A stretch of DNA of 64,000 nt, taken from assembly GCA_963714415.1 (NCBI GenBank), contig CAVQOL010000027.1, positions 124,001 through 188,000 of the forward strand, in the 5' to 3' direction. The DNA is from JAGXRK01 sp963714415. GTDB taxonomy: Bacteria; Bacteroidota; Ignavibacteria; Ignavibacteriales; Ignavibacteriaceae. Shown one piece after another: positions 1-8,811 of this stretch (positions are counted from its first letter, which is position 1; each line of letters starts with the position of its first letter). Under the pieces are notes generated by a model that searched no databases, was not told the origin of the DNA, and saw nothing but the letters and a program-made list of their open reading frames with translations. The translations under genes and the position numbers were made by a program.

Positions 1-2
1 AT

Positions 3-452
3 GGAAATAAAATTGTAACACTATTTTCTATTGATCCTGAAACTCGAATTCAATCACTTAAAGAAAGTCTTCTGACTACAAAATCGAACAAACAGATAAG
101 TGACGCAACTAATGTATTTGTTAGCCTTGCGGAAATATTCAAAGATATTTCTGAACTTGGGCAAGAAAAAACAACAACTGAACTACATAGAGAATTCTTA
201 ATTGACCAAGAGAAAAGACAGGTGATGGCATCCCAAGAGTTGCACTATCAAAGTACTATAAATAATATTTATGAGAATAGATACTATTGGGAAAATATTG
301 TACTACGTAAAACGACCTTAAATCCTGGTGATGAGATTAGCGGATATATTCATTTTCCGTTAGACGAGAATGCCAGAGTAGTTAAAATTGTAGTTCCCTT
401 CAATGATACTCTGCAATCTTTTTCATTTGAATCAAGACCCTTAATTAACTAA
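3..452 (+). CDS. Hypothetical protein, 3' part only
   Basis: This reading frame is already open at the window edge and ends at a TAA at 450-452, so only about the last 149 residues are visible. The part seen is hydrophilic and mixed alpha/beta. A helical, Glu/Lys-rich stretch is followed by a beta-rich end containing NPGDEISGYIHFP and VVKIVVPFND. There is no signal peptide, membrane segment or catalytic motif in the visible part. I do not recognise the family. The internal ATG at 228 is not a convincing start because the frame upstream is clearly coding. The next gene starts 118 bases downstream, so co-transcription is possible but not shown. Confidence 0.6.
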   Translation, partial: GNKIVTLFSIDPETRIQSLKESLLTTKSNKQISDATNVFVSLAEIFKDISELGQEKTTTELHREFLIDQEKRQVMASQELHYQSTINNIYENRYYWENIVLRKTTLNPGDEISGYIHFPLDENARVVKIVVPFNDTLQSFSFESRPLIN

Positions 453-454
453 AT

Positions 455-505
455 TCTCCGGAGATATTTTATATAGGAGCCGGTCAGGAGACCATTTCTC
501 CATAT
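455..505 (+). promoter_or_regulatory. Small inverted repeats in the leader of the trans-sulfuration gene
   Basis: Between the partial gene and the trans-sulfuration gene lie a self-complementary tctccggaga and a short hairpin ggaga-ccatt-tctcc, separated by ggagccggtcag. No T-run follows, so this is not a standard intrinsic terminator. Its position in the leader of a sulfur amino-acid gene makes a cis-regulatory RNA conceivable. It does not match any SAM riboswitch consensus I know. It is recorded as visible structure only. Confidence 0.2.
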
Positions 506-570
506 TTCGTAAAAATTCTTTAATTTTAAGTATTAAAATTTTTATTTAATTCTTAAATGGGAAAATTATC

Positions 571-1793
571 ATGAAAAAACACACCAAAATAGATTTTCAA
601 ACGAAATGTGTCCACTCAGGTATTGATGAAAACGAATATGGTTCTGTTGTACCGCCGATTTATCAAACATCAACATTTAAGTTTAAATCAGCACAGCATG
701 GTGCATCACTTTTTGCAGGTGAAGAAAAAGGTTATATCTATACACGAATGCTCAATCCAACTATTGAAGCAATGGAAAATGCAATCGCCGAACTTGAAGG
801 AGGACATAAAGCACTCGGCTGCGGAAGTGGAATGGCAGCAGTTCACACAATCTTTGCAGCTTTAACCCAAGCTGGTGATCATGTTGTTTGTTCTTCTGCT
901 GTGTATGGACCCACAACAACTCTGCTAAACACAATTATGAAAAAATTTGGCGTTGAAACTACCTTTGTTGATACATCAAATCTTGATGAAGTTAGAAAAG
1001 CAATCAAACCAAATACAAAAGTTGTTTATGTTGAAACTCCAGGTAACCCAACTTTATGTATTTCCGATTTGGAAGAGATTTCGAAAATCGCTCATCAACA
1101 TAATATAAAGGTTGTGGTTGACAATACGTTTATGAGTCCTGCTTTGCAAAATCCGTATTGCACTTCGGTGTTGATGTCGTAATGCACAGCTTAACAAAAT
1201 TCTTAAACGGACATGCGGATGTTGTAGGCGGAATTATTGTTGTTAAAGATGAACAAACTTACCAGCATTTCCGAAAAACATTGAATCAAGTTGGTGGTGT
1301 GATTGATCCTTTCAATTCTTTTCTGGTTCATCGCGGATTAAAAACTCTTGCAATCAGAATGGAACGTCATTGTGAGAGTGCACAAATTATTGCGGAGTGG
1401 CTTGAGAAACATCCTCTGATTGAATCAATCCAATATCCAGGACTAAAATCTCATCCGAATTATGAGATTGGATTAAAACAACATAAGGGTCCGGGTGGCA
1501 TGATTACTTTTGAACTCAAGGGTGGTTTAGAGGCCGGAAGAGTTATGATGGATTCTGTGAAACTATTACAGCTTGCTGTTAGCCTTGGTGGAGTAGAAAG
1601 TCTGATTCAGCATCCTGCAAGTATGACACATTTTTCAATGGGAAAAGAAGCAAGATTAGCCGGCGGAATTACGGAAGGTTTAGTTCGCATTTCTGTGGGA
1701 ATTGAAAATGTAAATGACCTTATTGCTGATCTTGAACAAGCACTAGAGAAAGTAAAACTTGCACAAACAAAAGAACACGAATTACACGTTTAA
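571..1793 (+). pseudogene. PLP-dependent trans-sulfuration enzyme (methionine/cystathionine gamma-lyase family), one frameshift
   Basis: This is a Cys/Met-metabolism PLP enzyme (fold type I) that would catalyse gamma-elimination or gamma-replacement on cystathionine, methionine or an O-acyl-homoserine. It is encoded in two frames, 571-1182 and 1158-1793. Together they give about 407 residues, normal for the family. Family marks are YTRMLNP, the ETPGNPTL loop, the DNTF aspartate and the PLP lysine in HSLTKFLNGH (codon near 1197, about residue 210). The break is at 1156-1160. ...QNPY continues as LHFGVDVV if one T is restored, so a single missing base explains it. The substrate-loop cysteine of true methionine gamma-lyases is replaced by YGPTTT, so exact substrate is open. 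Both halves are equally conserved, so a sequence error is at least as likely as a dead gene. Confidence 0.85.
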
Positions 1794-1815
1794 GCATTTA
1801 ACTATTGAATTATAG

Positions 1816-1843
1816 AAGGGAGTTATTACACTCCCTTTTTTTT
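1816..1843 (+). terminator. Intrinsic terminator after the trans-sulfuration gene
   Basis: A perfect 8-bp stem (aagggagt / actccctt) with a six-base loop is followed by a run of eight T. It lies about 23 bases after the stop codon. It separates the trans-sulfuration gene from the TPR gene downstream. Confidence 0.9.
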
Positions 1844-1898
1844 GGCACAAGAATAGTCATCTTAATATTCTTTGAACATTATTATCAAGGAGTACAAG

Positions 1899-2543
1899 AT
1901 GCATAAATTACTCATACTTATCATCGTTTTCCTCCTGACAACAATTCACAATTATCCTCAGCGAAATGAAATTATCAAAAGAGAAACCACTGATTCTGAA
2001 AGAATTTCAAGAATTGAGAGAGAACCAAGCCGGGGAACTCAAATAATTTATCCCAAAACCGGCGGTATTGTAAAGACAAGGAACCCTGAAAAAATCACTT
2101 ATCCTAAAACACCTATCCAACCAACACCTAAACAAACTGTAAGACCAGTTGTTGAAAACCGTCCAATCGATTATATAGCGGTGTCTTCGGCATACTACAC
2201 TTTACCGCCAGTTCCGGAAAATTTACGTGCAATGGAATTATTCAGTTCGGGCGATTACTGGGAAGCATCCAGGGCCTTCACAAGATGGTTGGTAAATAAT
2301 CCTTATGATATTTCTGCACTATTCTACCGCGGAAGATGTTATATAGAGTTAGAATGGTATGGATTCGCAATTGAGGATTTTAATCTTGTGATTGATTTAG
2401 ATTCTGTTTACGCAGATGCATATTATTACAGAGGGTTAGCATGGTTTTTCAGAAATGAAAAGGAACTGGCACAAATTGATTTTGAGATTGCATATGAACT
2501 CGATCACAAAATAGCCGGAATAATTCTCAAAAAATATTTCTGA
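1899..2543 (+). CDS. Secreted TPR-repeat protein
   Basis: A protein of 214 residues. I chose the ATG at 1899 because an AAGGAG ribosome site sits six bases upstream and because it opens directly into a signal peptide (MHKLLILIIVFLLTTI). A TTG at 1872 would put charged residues in front. A basic, proline-rich linker follows (about residues 20-95, with repeated YPKT). Then come two to three TPR units (about residues 105-205), such as AMELFSSGDYWEASRAF and ALFYRGRCYIELEWYGFAIE. TPRs bind partner proteins, here most likely in the periplasm. It is flanked by terminators or long gaps, so probably monocistronic. Partner and function are unknown. Confidence 0.75.
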   Translation: MHKLLILIIVFLLTTIHNYPQRNEIIKRETTDSERISRIEREPSRGTQIIYPKTGGIVKTRNPEKITYPKTPIQPTPKQTVRPVVENRPIDYIAVSSAYYTLPPVPENLRAMELFSSGDYWEASRAFTRWLVNNPYDISALFYRGRCYIELEWYGFAIEDFNLVIDLDSVYADAYYYRGLAWFFRNEKELAQIDFEIAYELDHKIAGIILKKYF

Positions 2544-2666
2544 AATCTTAATAATTATTCTGTTATTCACCGATATTTCAGGTTGATTTACCGATTTTAA
2601 CTTTCTTAGATATCATTTAATCCATACTTTTACATCAGAAAATAAAACTTAATTCCGGAGAAAATT

Positions 2667-3371
2667 ATGGAAGAGCTAAAAAAACAAACTACAGATCGAA
2701 GAGTATGGCTTGGGGCAATACTAATAATCCTTGGCGGTTTATTCTTACTGAATTCACTAGAAATATTTGATTTCAGATTTTCACGCATATTTATTTCGTG
2801 GCCATTTTTCTTCTTTATAATTGGTTTATATATTTTATTTAATACCGAAAAGAAGATATTAGGTGCAATTCTTTCAGGATTAGGCGGATTATTTCTACTT
2901 CCAAGAATATTTTCATGGATTCATATTGACTGGTCGGTTGTTTTTCCGATATTGCTTATCGCTGTCGGCTTATATATAATCTTACATAGACGCAAAAACT
3001 TAGAATTGAGGAGAGGTCAAATTAGGGAAGATACTTTTGACGACATATCCATTTTCGGTGGCGGTGACAAAATCGTAACCTCAAAAAATTTTAAGGGCGG
3101 AAATATTACTGCAATATTCGGCGGTTCTGAAATTAATATGACTTCATGCGAATTAGCAGAAGGTATAAACAATATTGATATCTTTGCTATGTTTGGCGGT
3201 ACAACTATTATAGTACCAAAAAACTGGAATGTTGTTGTGAGCGTGACATCGATTCTCGGCGGATTCTCAAATAAAGGTATTAAAGATCCTACTGTTGAAA
3301 TTGATACAAGCAGGTCCCTTGTTATAAAAGGTCTTGTTATTTTTGGCGGTGGCGAAGTAAAAAATTTCTAA
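2667..3371 (+). CDS. LiaF-like membrane protein (DUF5668 / cell-wall-active antibiotics response domain)
   Basis: A protein of 234 residues. The first half holds about four hydrophobic helices arranged as two pairs (about residues 13-30, 40-58, 65-80 and 85-105), like the LiaI/LiaF transmembrane domain. The C-terminal half is a glycine-rich beta domain with repeated FGG turns (SIFGGGDK, AIFGGSE, AMFGGTT), the usual look of the LiaF C-terminal domain. In Firmicutes LiaF restrains an envelope-stress histidine kinase. Here the gene lies nine bases before a LytS-type kinase and a LytTR regulator, so a similar role as membrane modulator is likely but inferred. The start is supported by CCGGAG seven bases upstream. 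Confidence 0.75.
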   Translation: MEELKKQTTDRRVWLGAILIILGGLFLLNSLEIFDFRFSRIFISWPFFFFIIGLYILFNTEKKILGAILSGLGGLFLLPRIFSWIHIDWSVVFPILLIAVGLYIILHRRKNLELRRGQIREDTFDDISIFGGGDKIVTSKNFKGGNITAIFGGSEINMTSCELAEGINNIDIFAMFGGTTIIVPKNWNVVVSVTSILGGFSNKGIKDPTVEIDTSRSLVIKGLVIFGGGEVKNF

Positions 3372-3380
3372 TAAATTAAG

Positions 3381-4439
3381 ATGACCGGACATCCTATAAT
3401 AAAAAGCCCGAAAAGTTTTTTACTTTACCTATTATTCTGGATACTTATAGTCATTCTTTATCTTAATCTTATTGTTCTTGATAGAGAAATTGATATTAAT
3501 ACGGTTGTTCTGGATGTAATAATCTTTAACATTCTTTTACTTGGTTTAGGAATAGGCTTCTGGTTCACTGCAAAATTTCTCTCCATTGAGAATCATAAAA
3601 TCTTTCGTATCATTTCAAATCATCTTATTGAAGGCATAATACTTATTTCGTTATGGCTAGTGATAGGGTATTTTATCATCAGCAATTTAGTTAATGATAA
3701 AGAGCTTTATTCCAATTTCTTTTTTACTACATTAAAATTCAGAGCTGCGCTTGGTATTTTTACTTACTTTCTACTTACCGCATTTTATTACATTGTAATT
3801 TATTATACTGGATTTCAGGAAAGAAGAATAAAAGAAACTGAATTAAAGAATCTCGTTACAGAAGCAGAGTTGCGATCGTTAAAATTTCAGATCAATCCGC
3901 ATTTTATTTTTAACAGTCTGAATTCAATGAGCGCTCTTACGGAAATTGATCCGAAGAAAGCTAAACAAATGATTATTAAACTTGCGGAATTTCTTCGTTA
4001 TACATTGGCTACGAATGACAAACAGATGGTTTCGCTTAGTGAAGAATTAAAGAATATTCGGCTCTATCTTGAAATAGAAAAAATAAGATTTGAGGATAAA
4101 TTCGAATATGTCGAGGAAGTTGATGAACAATGCGTTAATGTTCAGATTCCAAGTATGATACTGCAACCGTTATTTGAAAATGCAATTAAGCACGCTGTTT
4201 ATGAAACGCTTGATACAGTTATACTTAATTTATCCTGCGCAAAACAGGATTCGTTCTTAAAAATAGCAATACAGAATAATTTTGAGGGTGAATCTCATAA
4301 AAAAGGTACGGGATTAGGATTAAATAATATTCAAGAAAGATTGAGATTGATCTACCAGCAGGATAATTTAATGCAAGTAAAAAAAGAAGAAAATATTTTC
4401 AGAGTAACAATTTATATTCCTCTGGAAAATAATTCGTGA
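3381..4439 (+). CDS. LytS/YehU-type sensor histidine kinase
   Basis: A protein of 352 residues with four predicted membrane helices (about 13-33, 44-65, 82-102, 124-143), a short coiled linker, then a His_kinase domain. The phospho-acceptor is His174 in LKFQINPHFIFNSLN. The ATP-binding part shows LQPLFENAIKHAV (N box) and the GTGLGLNNIQERL glycine box. This architecture matches the LytS/YpdA/BtsS class, which signals to LytTR-type regulators; one follows after an 80-base gap. There is no extracellular sensor domain, so the stimulus is probably sensed in the membrane or through the LiaF-like neighbour. The spacing of nine bases suggests co-transcription with that neighbour. Confidence 0.9.
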   Translation: MTGHPIIKSPKSFLLYLLFWILIVILYLNLIVLDREIDINTVVLDVIIFNILLLGLGIGFWFTAKFLSIENHKIFRIISNHLIEGIILISLWLVIGYFIISNLVNDKELYSNFFFTTLKFRAALGIFTYFLLTAFYYIVIYYTGFQERRIKETELKNLVTEAELRSLKFQINPHFIFNSLNSMSALTEIDPKKAKQMIIKLAEFLRYTLATNDKQMVSLSEELKNIRLYLEIEKIRFEDKFEYVEEVDEQCVNVQIPSMILQPLFENAIKHAVYETLDTVILNLSCAKQDSFLKIAIQNNFEGESHKKGTGLGLNNIQERLRLIYQQDNLMQVKKEENIFRVTIYIPLENNS

Positions 4440-4450
4440 AAATTCGCATA

Positions 4451-4468
4451 ACTTATCTGCAGATAAGT
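4451..4468. repeat. Perfect 18-bp palindrome between kinase and regulator genes
   Basis: ACTTATCTGCAGATAAGT is fully self-complementary and sits 11 bases after the kinase stop, 51 bases before the regulator ATG. It could be an operator for the LytTR regulator, or an mRNA hairpin (7-bp stem, TGCA loop) that sets relative expression. No T-run follows directly, so it is not a normal terminator. LytTR sites are usually direct repeats of about 9 bp, which this is not. Confidence 0.5.
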
Positions 4469-4519
4469 AGGAAAGTGACTATTTTTTGAAACGAATTATA
4501 AACTAAATTTTGAAAGAAT

Positions 4520-5269
4520 ATGAAAGACAATATAAAAGTAATTATTATAGATGACGAAAGTCTGGCAAGACAAATTTCTAAAAATTATTTGTTAAGACAT
4601 GATAATATTGAAATTGTTGCGGAGTGCTCAAACGGATTTGATGCAATAAAAAAAATTAACGAGCGTAAACCGGATATTATTTTCCTTGATATTCAAATGC
4701 CCAAACTTAACGGTTTTGAAATGCTTGAGTTGATTGAAAATCCTCCGGTTATAATTTTCACAACAGCTTATGACCACTTTGCTATAAAAGCATTTGAAGT
4801 AAGTGCAGTTGATTATCTTCTAAAACCATTTTCTGAGGAACGCTTTGACCAGGCATTAAAAAAAGCAATTATACTACTTGATGATAAGTTTAAGCAAGCA
4901 GATTCAATCAGAAATATAATTGCTGAGCACGAAAAAAAAATTGAGACGCTCGAACGTGTTGTTATTAAGGATGGCGGTAAAATAAATATTATTCCTGTAA
5001 ACGAAATAAAATGGATAGAAGCACAGGATGATTATATTATGATACATTCAGACAAAGGAAAATTCCTCAAGCAAAAAACAATGAAATATTTTGAAGATCA
5101 TCTTGATGAAACTCAGTTCGTCAGAATTCACAGATCTTATATAATTAATTTATCATATCTACAGCACCTTGAGCAGCAGGAAACCGATTCTTACAAATTA
5201 ATACTTAAGAATGGTCACGTATTGCCTGTAAGCAAAACGGGATTATCGCGTCTTAAAGCAACTCTTTAG
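4520..5269 (+). CDS. LytTR-family response regulator
   Basis: A protein of 249 residues with an N-terminal receiver domain (about 1-120) and a C-terminal LytTR DNA-binding domain (about 145-245). The acidic pair is Asp11-Asp12, the phospho-acceptor is Asp57 (IIFLDIQMPK) and the conserved lysine is in YLLKPFSEERF. The LytTR part has KINIIPVNEIKWIEAQDDY and FVRIHRSYIINL. It is the natural partner of the LytS-like kinase just upstream and probably controls envelope-related or its own genes. The ATG is used, with GAAAG upstream. It converges on the gene at 5282 with only 12 bases between stops. Confidence 0.9.
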   Translation: MKDNIKVIIIDDESLARQISKNYLLRHDNIEIVAECSNGFDAIKKINERKPDIIFLDIQMPKLNGFEMLELIENPPVIIFTTAYDHFAIKAFEVSAVDYLLKPFSEERFDQALKKAIILLDDKFKQADSIRNIIAEHEKKIETLERVVIKDGGKINIIPVNEIKWIEAQDDYIMIHSDKGKFLKQKTMKYFEDHLDETQFVRIHRSYIINLSYLQHLEQQETDSYKLILKNGHVLPVSKTGLSRLKATL

Positions 5270-5281
5270 TACGATTCTGGT

Positions 5282-5995
5282 TTAGAAGAAACACTTCGGA
5301 AATTTCTTCATTACTGCTATTGCAATTATTTCCGCTGCTTCATCATAAGTGAATTTTCCGGTATTTACTATTAAATTATATAAAGTCGGATCGTTTATAT
5401 CTCTGTGGAAATGAGATTTTACATATTTTTTCCGTGCAAGCGATTCTTTTTCAAGAAGCTTAATCGCAGTAATCCGATTGACCGATCTTTTCTTCATTGT
5501 GTGAATTATACGGTTCTCTAAGGGTGCTACTAATCTTACCTGGAATGCATTCGGTAGTTTTGATGTTATCATTACGCTGCCACGTCCAACAATAATTACT
5601 TTACCCATTCTTCCGAGCTGCAAAACTGTTTCTGTTGTTTTCTGAAGTATTGTCCATTCAGAAGGACGAAGACCCAGAAGTTCGGAAACAGCATCATTAA
5701 AATGTCTGTATTTATCCTCTGATAAATATTCACTAACTACTTTGGGAAGTTTTCCGTCTTCAAGAACTCTTTCGATAAGCATACGGTTGAAGTAAGCCCA
5801 GTTTTCTTCTGGTTCTTTTGTTTTACTTTGAAGAATATCGATCAACTTTTCACAAACAGTATTTGCACCTACACCCGGTTCTCTGGATACGGCAACACAG
5901 GGAAATATCATTCGGTATTTTCGTGATTCGACAGTCTCTTTGGAATGTTGTTCTATATATCTTTTACATTTTTCGTAAGCTCCAAGTGTTAACAT
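5282..5995 (-). CDS. Cytidylate-kinase-like family protein
   Basis: A protein of 237 residues resembling the cytidylate kinase-like (Cytidylate_kin2) family of P-loop proteins. The N-terminal loop CVAVSREPGVGANTV matches the family's SRE-type loop and lacks the lysine of a classical GxxxxGK(S/T) Walker A. Other family-like parts are VIIVGRGSVMI and the basic stretch RKKYVKSHFHRDINDP, which resembles the lid and NMP-binding parts. True CMP kinase activity is therefore uncertain; a regulatory or modified nucleotide-binding role is possible. The ATG at 5995 has GAGGAAGG upstream. It lies 56 bases after the damaged aminotransferase on the same strand and may share its transcript. Confidence 0.75.
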   Translation of the reverse strand: MLTLGAYEKCKRYIEQHSKETVESRKYRMIFPCVAVSREPGVGANTVCEKLIDILQSKTKEPEENWAYFNRMLIERVLEDGKLPKVVSEYLSEDKYRHFNDAVSELLGLRPSEWTILQKTTETVLQLGRMGKVIIVGRGSVMITSKLPNAFQVRLVAPLENRIIHTMKKRSVNRITAIKLLEKESLARKKYVKSHFHRDINDPTLYNLIVNTGKFTYDEAAEIIAIAVMKKFPKCFF

Positions 5996-6051
5996 TTATG
6001 CACCTTCCTCTCTAAATAATATTTGAGAATCAAGTGAATGAAATATGCTTT

Positions 6052-7540
6052 TTATTTAAAATCCGTTGTAGTTAGTTGAAACCAGTGCTTAATCTTTTCT
6101 AACTCGCTACCATCAATGGACTTGTGATAAAATTCATTTTTGGTTTTATCATATCTGTAATCTTTTTCCCATTCGGAAATATTATCTACAATTTCTCTGA
6201 TACCATTTAAAATGATTTTAAGTTCATCATCTGTCATGGTTGGATGAACTGATATTCTCACCCATCCGGGTTTATCGGAAAAATCGCCCTGATCAATTTT
6301 ATCTGTAATTATCTTTGATCTTGTCGGGTCAACGTGAAGCAGATAATGACCATAAGTTCCTGCACAAGAGCATCCGCCTCTTACCTGAACTCCGTACCTG
6401 TCATTAAGTAATCTTTACAATTAAGTTGTAATGAATATCTTCAACATAAAATGAAATAGCGCCTAATCGGTGAAAGGCATCCTGTGCAAGTATATGGACT
6501 TTGGAAATTTTTTGTAATCCGTCGAGAGCCATTTTAACTAATTCCTCTTCGCGCTTACGAATTTTTTCTATACCCATCTCCTCTTTTAGTTTGATGCATA
6601 AAGCAGCTTTTATTGTTTGAAGAAATGCAGGAGTTCCGCCGTCTTCACGCAGTTCAATATTATTAACAAATTTATGCTGTCCCCATGGATTTGTCCAATC
6701 GACCGTTCCGCCGCCGGGAAGATCAGGAACTCTGTTTTTGTAAAGCTTAGAATCAAAGATCAGAACTCCTGATGTTCCGGGTCCTCCCAAAAACTTGTGA
6801 GGAGAGAAAAAGATTGCATCAAGTTTTGCTTCAGGATCGGTGGATGCATATCAATCATTTACATAAGGAGCCGCACAGGCAAAATCAACGAAACAATATC
6901 CTCCATTCTGATGCATAATTTTTGCAAGTTCATAATATGGCGGCTCAATGCCGGTTACATTTGAAGCCGCAGTAAATGCACCAATTTTTAATGTTCTGTT
7001 CTTATAATTTATGATTTTCTCTCTTAGACTATTTACATCAACAAAACCGTCTTCATTAGGATCAATAACCACAACATCGGCAATTGTTTCAAGCCAGGTT
7101 GTTTGGTTTGAATGATGCTCCATGTGTGTAACGAATACAACCGGTCGTAATTCTTCAGTGAGATTTATATAGCCCTTAATCTGTTCAGGTACTTTTAATC
7201 CAAGTATGCGTTGAAACTTACAGATCATAGAGGTCATTCCGCTGCCAGCAGTGATAATTACATCATCTTTACTTGCGTTGCAATGTTTTTTGATTATTTC
7301 ATGAGCTTCGTGATATGAAAGTGTCATAGATGTGCCGGTTAAACTGGATTCGGTATGAGTGTTACCAACAAGTGGTCCGAACACTTCACATATCTTTTCT
7401 TCAATCGGTTTATACATTCTTCCGCTTGCAATCCAATCGGCATAAATAAGTTTTTTTTCTCCATAAGGAGTCGTAAACTTAAAATCATGTCCAACAATAT
7501 TTTCTCTGAATTTCAGAAAATATTTTTCTAAATTGTTCAT
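6052..7540 (-). pseudogene. Class V aminotransferase (cysteine-desulfurase-like), broken by several indels
   Basis: A PLP enzyme of about 495 residues read in pieces (7540-6851, then about 6850-6404, then about 6404-6052). The N-terminal part has YADWIASGRMY, THTESSLTG and THMEHHSNQTTW. The PLP lysine is in FFSPHKFLGGPGTSG, and the C-terminal part has VQVRGGCSCAG and PGWVRISVHPT. Near 6850 an in-frame TGA interrupts the frame. Reading one base over for five codons restores IDMHP, so one insertion and one deletion cancel each other. Near 6410 one extra base shifts the frame; removing it joins IVK to LLNDRYG. The start ATG at 7540 is preferred over 7546 because of the AAGG spacing. Function would be desulfurase- or lyase-like on an amino acid; substrate unknown. 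Confidence 0.8.
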
Positions 7541-7549
7541 CCTCATACC

Positions 7550-7578
7550 TTGATAAGTTAATTCACCTTAAATATAAT
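7550..7578 (+). promoter_or_regulatory. Sigma-70-type promoter for the serine hydrolase gene
   Basis: TTGATA (7550-7555), a 17-base spacer and TATAAT (7573-7578). Transcription would begin near 7585. That makes an ATG at 7587 essentially leaderless and favours the ATG at 7668 as start of the secreted hydrolase. The -35 box lies in the 5' leader of the divergent aminotransferase gene. Confidence 0.7.
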
Positions 7579-7667
7579 AATTTAGAATGAGTTCCGCATT
7601 TAACTTTTTAAAGGATATAGATTTGGTTAACTTTGAATCGAAAATCAAAATAAATGAAATTTTAATT

Positions 7668-8810
7668 ATGATAAAAAATGTAATAATATTATGTCTCCAA
7701 GCATTAATTTTCATTTCTTGCCTAAATGCTCAGGAAGATCAGATTAAACGACGTAACTTTTCAGCGGTAGATGAACTAATTGATACTGCAATACAAGAGA
7801 AAACTTTTTCTGGTGCTGTTCTCTTGTTTTGGAAGGATGGGAAAATTCTTCTTGAAAAATCTTATGGAAAATTTTCTTATGAAGAAGATTCGACGCCGAT
7901 TAGTAATGAAACAATATTTGATCTTGCCTCACTTACAAAAGTTGTTGCAACCACTACTGCCGCAATGATTTGTATCGACAGAAATTTATTCGGTCTCGAC
8001 GACAAAGTAGTAAAATTCATTCCTGAATTCGGAGTTAACAGCAAAGAAAATATCGCTATTCGAAATTTGCTGGTTCATAACAGTGGTTTGCCTGCGTGGA
8101 AAAAATTTTACGGACGTGGGTTGAATGAACTGTCTGTTTTGGATGAAATTTATAACTCTGAACTCGAGTATGAACCTGGTACAAAAATGGTTTATTCAGA
8201 TCTCGGAATAATTACTCTCGGAAAAATAATTGAAAAAGTATCCGGGATGACTTTGGATAAATTCTGTGAACAAGAAATATTTAAACCCTTGGGAATGAAT
8301 TCAACTTTTTATAACCCGAATGATTCATTAAAAAAATATTGTGCTCCAACGGAGATTGATAACAACTGGCGAAATAAATTACTTCAGGGTGAAGTGCATG
8401 ATGAAACCGCAGCAATGTTAAATGGAGTTGCCGGTCACGCAGGACTTTTTTCCACTGCTAACGACTTAAGTAAGTTTATGACTATGATAATGAACAAAGG
8501 TATTTCTAATAAAATGAAAATTATTGATGAAAAAACGATTGAGATGTTTACAAAAAAACAATCTGATCAAAGTTCAAGAGCTTTGGGCTGGGATACTAAA
8601 TCAGAAAAAGGATCTTCTGCAGGCGATTTGTTCAGCCCAAATTCTTTTGGTCATACAGGATTTACGGGAACATCAATCTGGGCTGATCCGGAAAGAAATT
8701 TATTCGTTGTTTTTCTCACAAACAGGGTTTATCCTTCGAGAGAAAATAAAAAGATTATTTCATTCAGGCCTCTTCTTCATAACACTATAATAGAATCTAT
8801 TACAAAATAA
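7668..8810 (+). CDS. Secreted serine hydrolase of the class C beta-lactamase / DD-peptidase family
   Basis: A protein of 380 residues from the ATG at 7668, which starts a signal peptide MIKNVIILCLQALIFISC; the cysteine may be a lipobox. An earlier ATG at 7587 would add 27 polar residues and is unlikely. Catalytic marks of the family are the SxxK motif in LASLTKVVATT, the Tyr motif in MVYSDLGIITLG and the third motif HTGFTGTSIW. Members are penicillin-binding DD-peptidases, esterases or AmpC-like lactamases. The GH3 gene begins one base after this stop. In Bacteroidota these two domains often occur fused, which suggests joint peptidoglycan turnover. Substrate not determined. Confidence 0.85.
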   Translation: MIKNVIILCLQALIFISCLNAQEDQIKRRNFSAVDELIDTAIQEKTFSGAVLLFWKDGKILLEKSYGKFSYEEDSTPISNETIFDLASLTKVVATTTAAMICIDRNLFGLDDKVVKFIPEFGVNSKENIAIRNLLVHNSGLPAWKKFYGRGLNELSVLDEIYNSELEYEPGTKMVYSDLGIITLGKIIEKVSGMTLDKFCEQEIFKPLGMNSTFYNPNDSLKKYCAPTEIDNNWRNKLLQGEVHDETAAMLNGVAGHAGLFSTANDLSKFMTMIMNKGISNKMKIIDEKTIEMFTKKQSDQSSRALGWDTKSEKGSSAGDLFSPNSFGHTGFTGTSIWADPERNLFVVFLTNRVYPSRENKKIISFRPLLHNTIIESITK

Positions 8811-8811
8811 A

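Noticed and set aside
455..505. SAM riboswitch upstream of the trans-sulfuration gene
   Set aside because: The characteristic core of the SAM riboswitch classes I know was not found; only short hairpins are visible.
6851..6853. In-frame TGA read as selenocysteine in the class V aminotransferase
   Set aside because: A local frame switch restores the family sequence IDMHP, so two small indels explain it. No selenocysteine insertion hairpin is evident after it.
7587..7667. N-terminal extension of the serine hydrolase from the ATG at 7587
   Set aside because: It would place 27 polar residues before an obvious signal peptide and start almost at the predicted transcription start.
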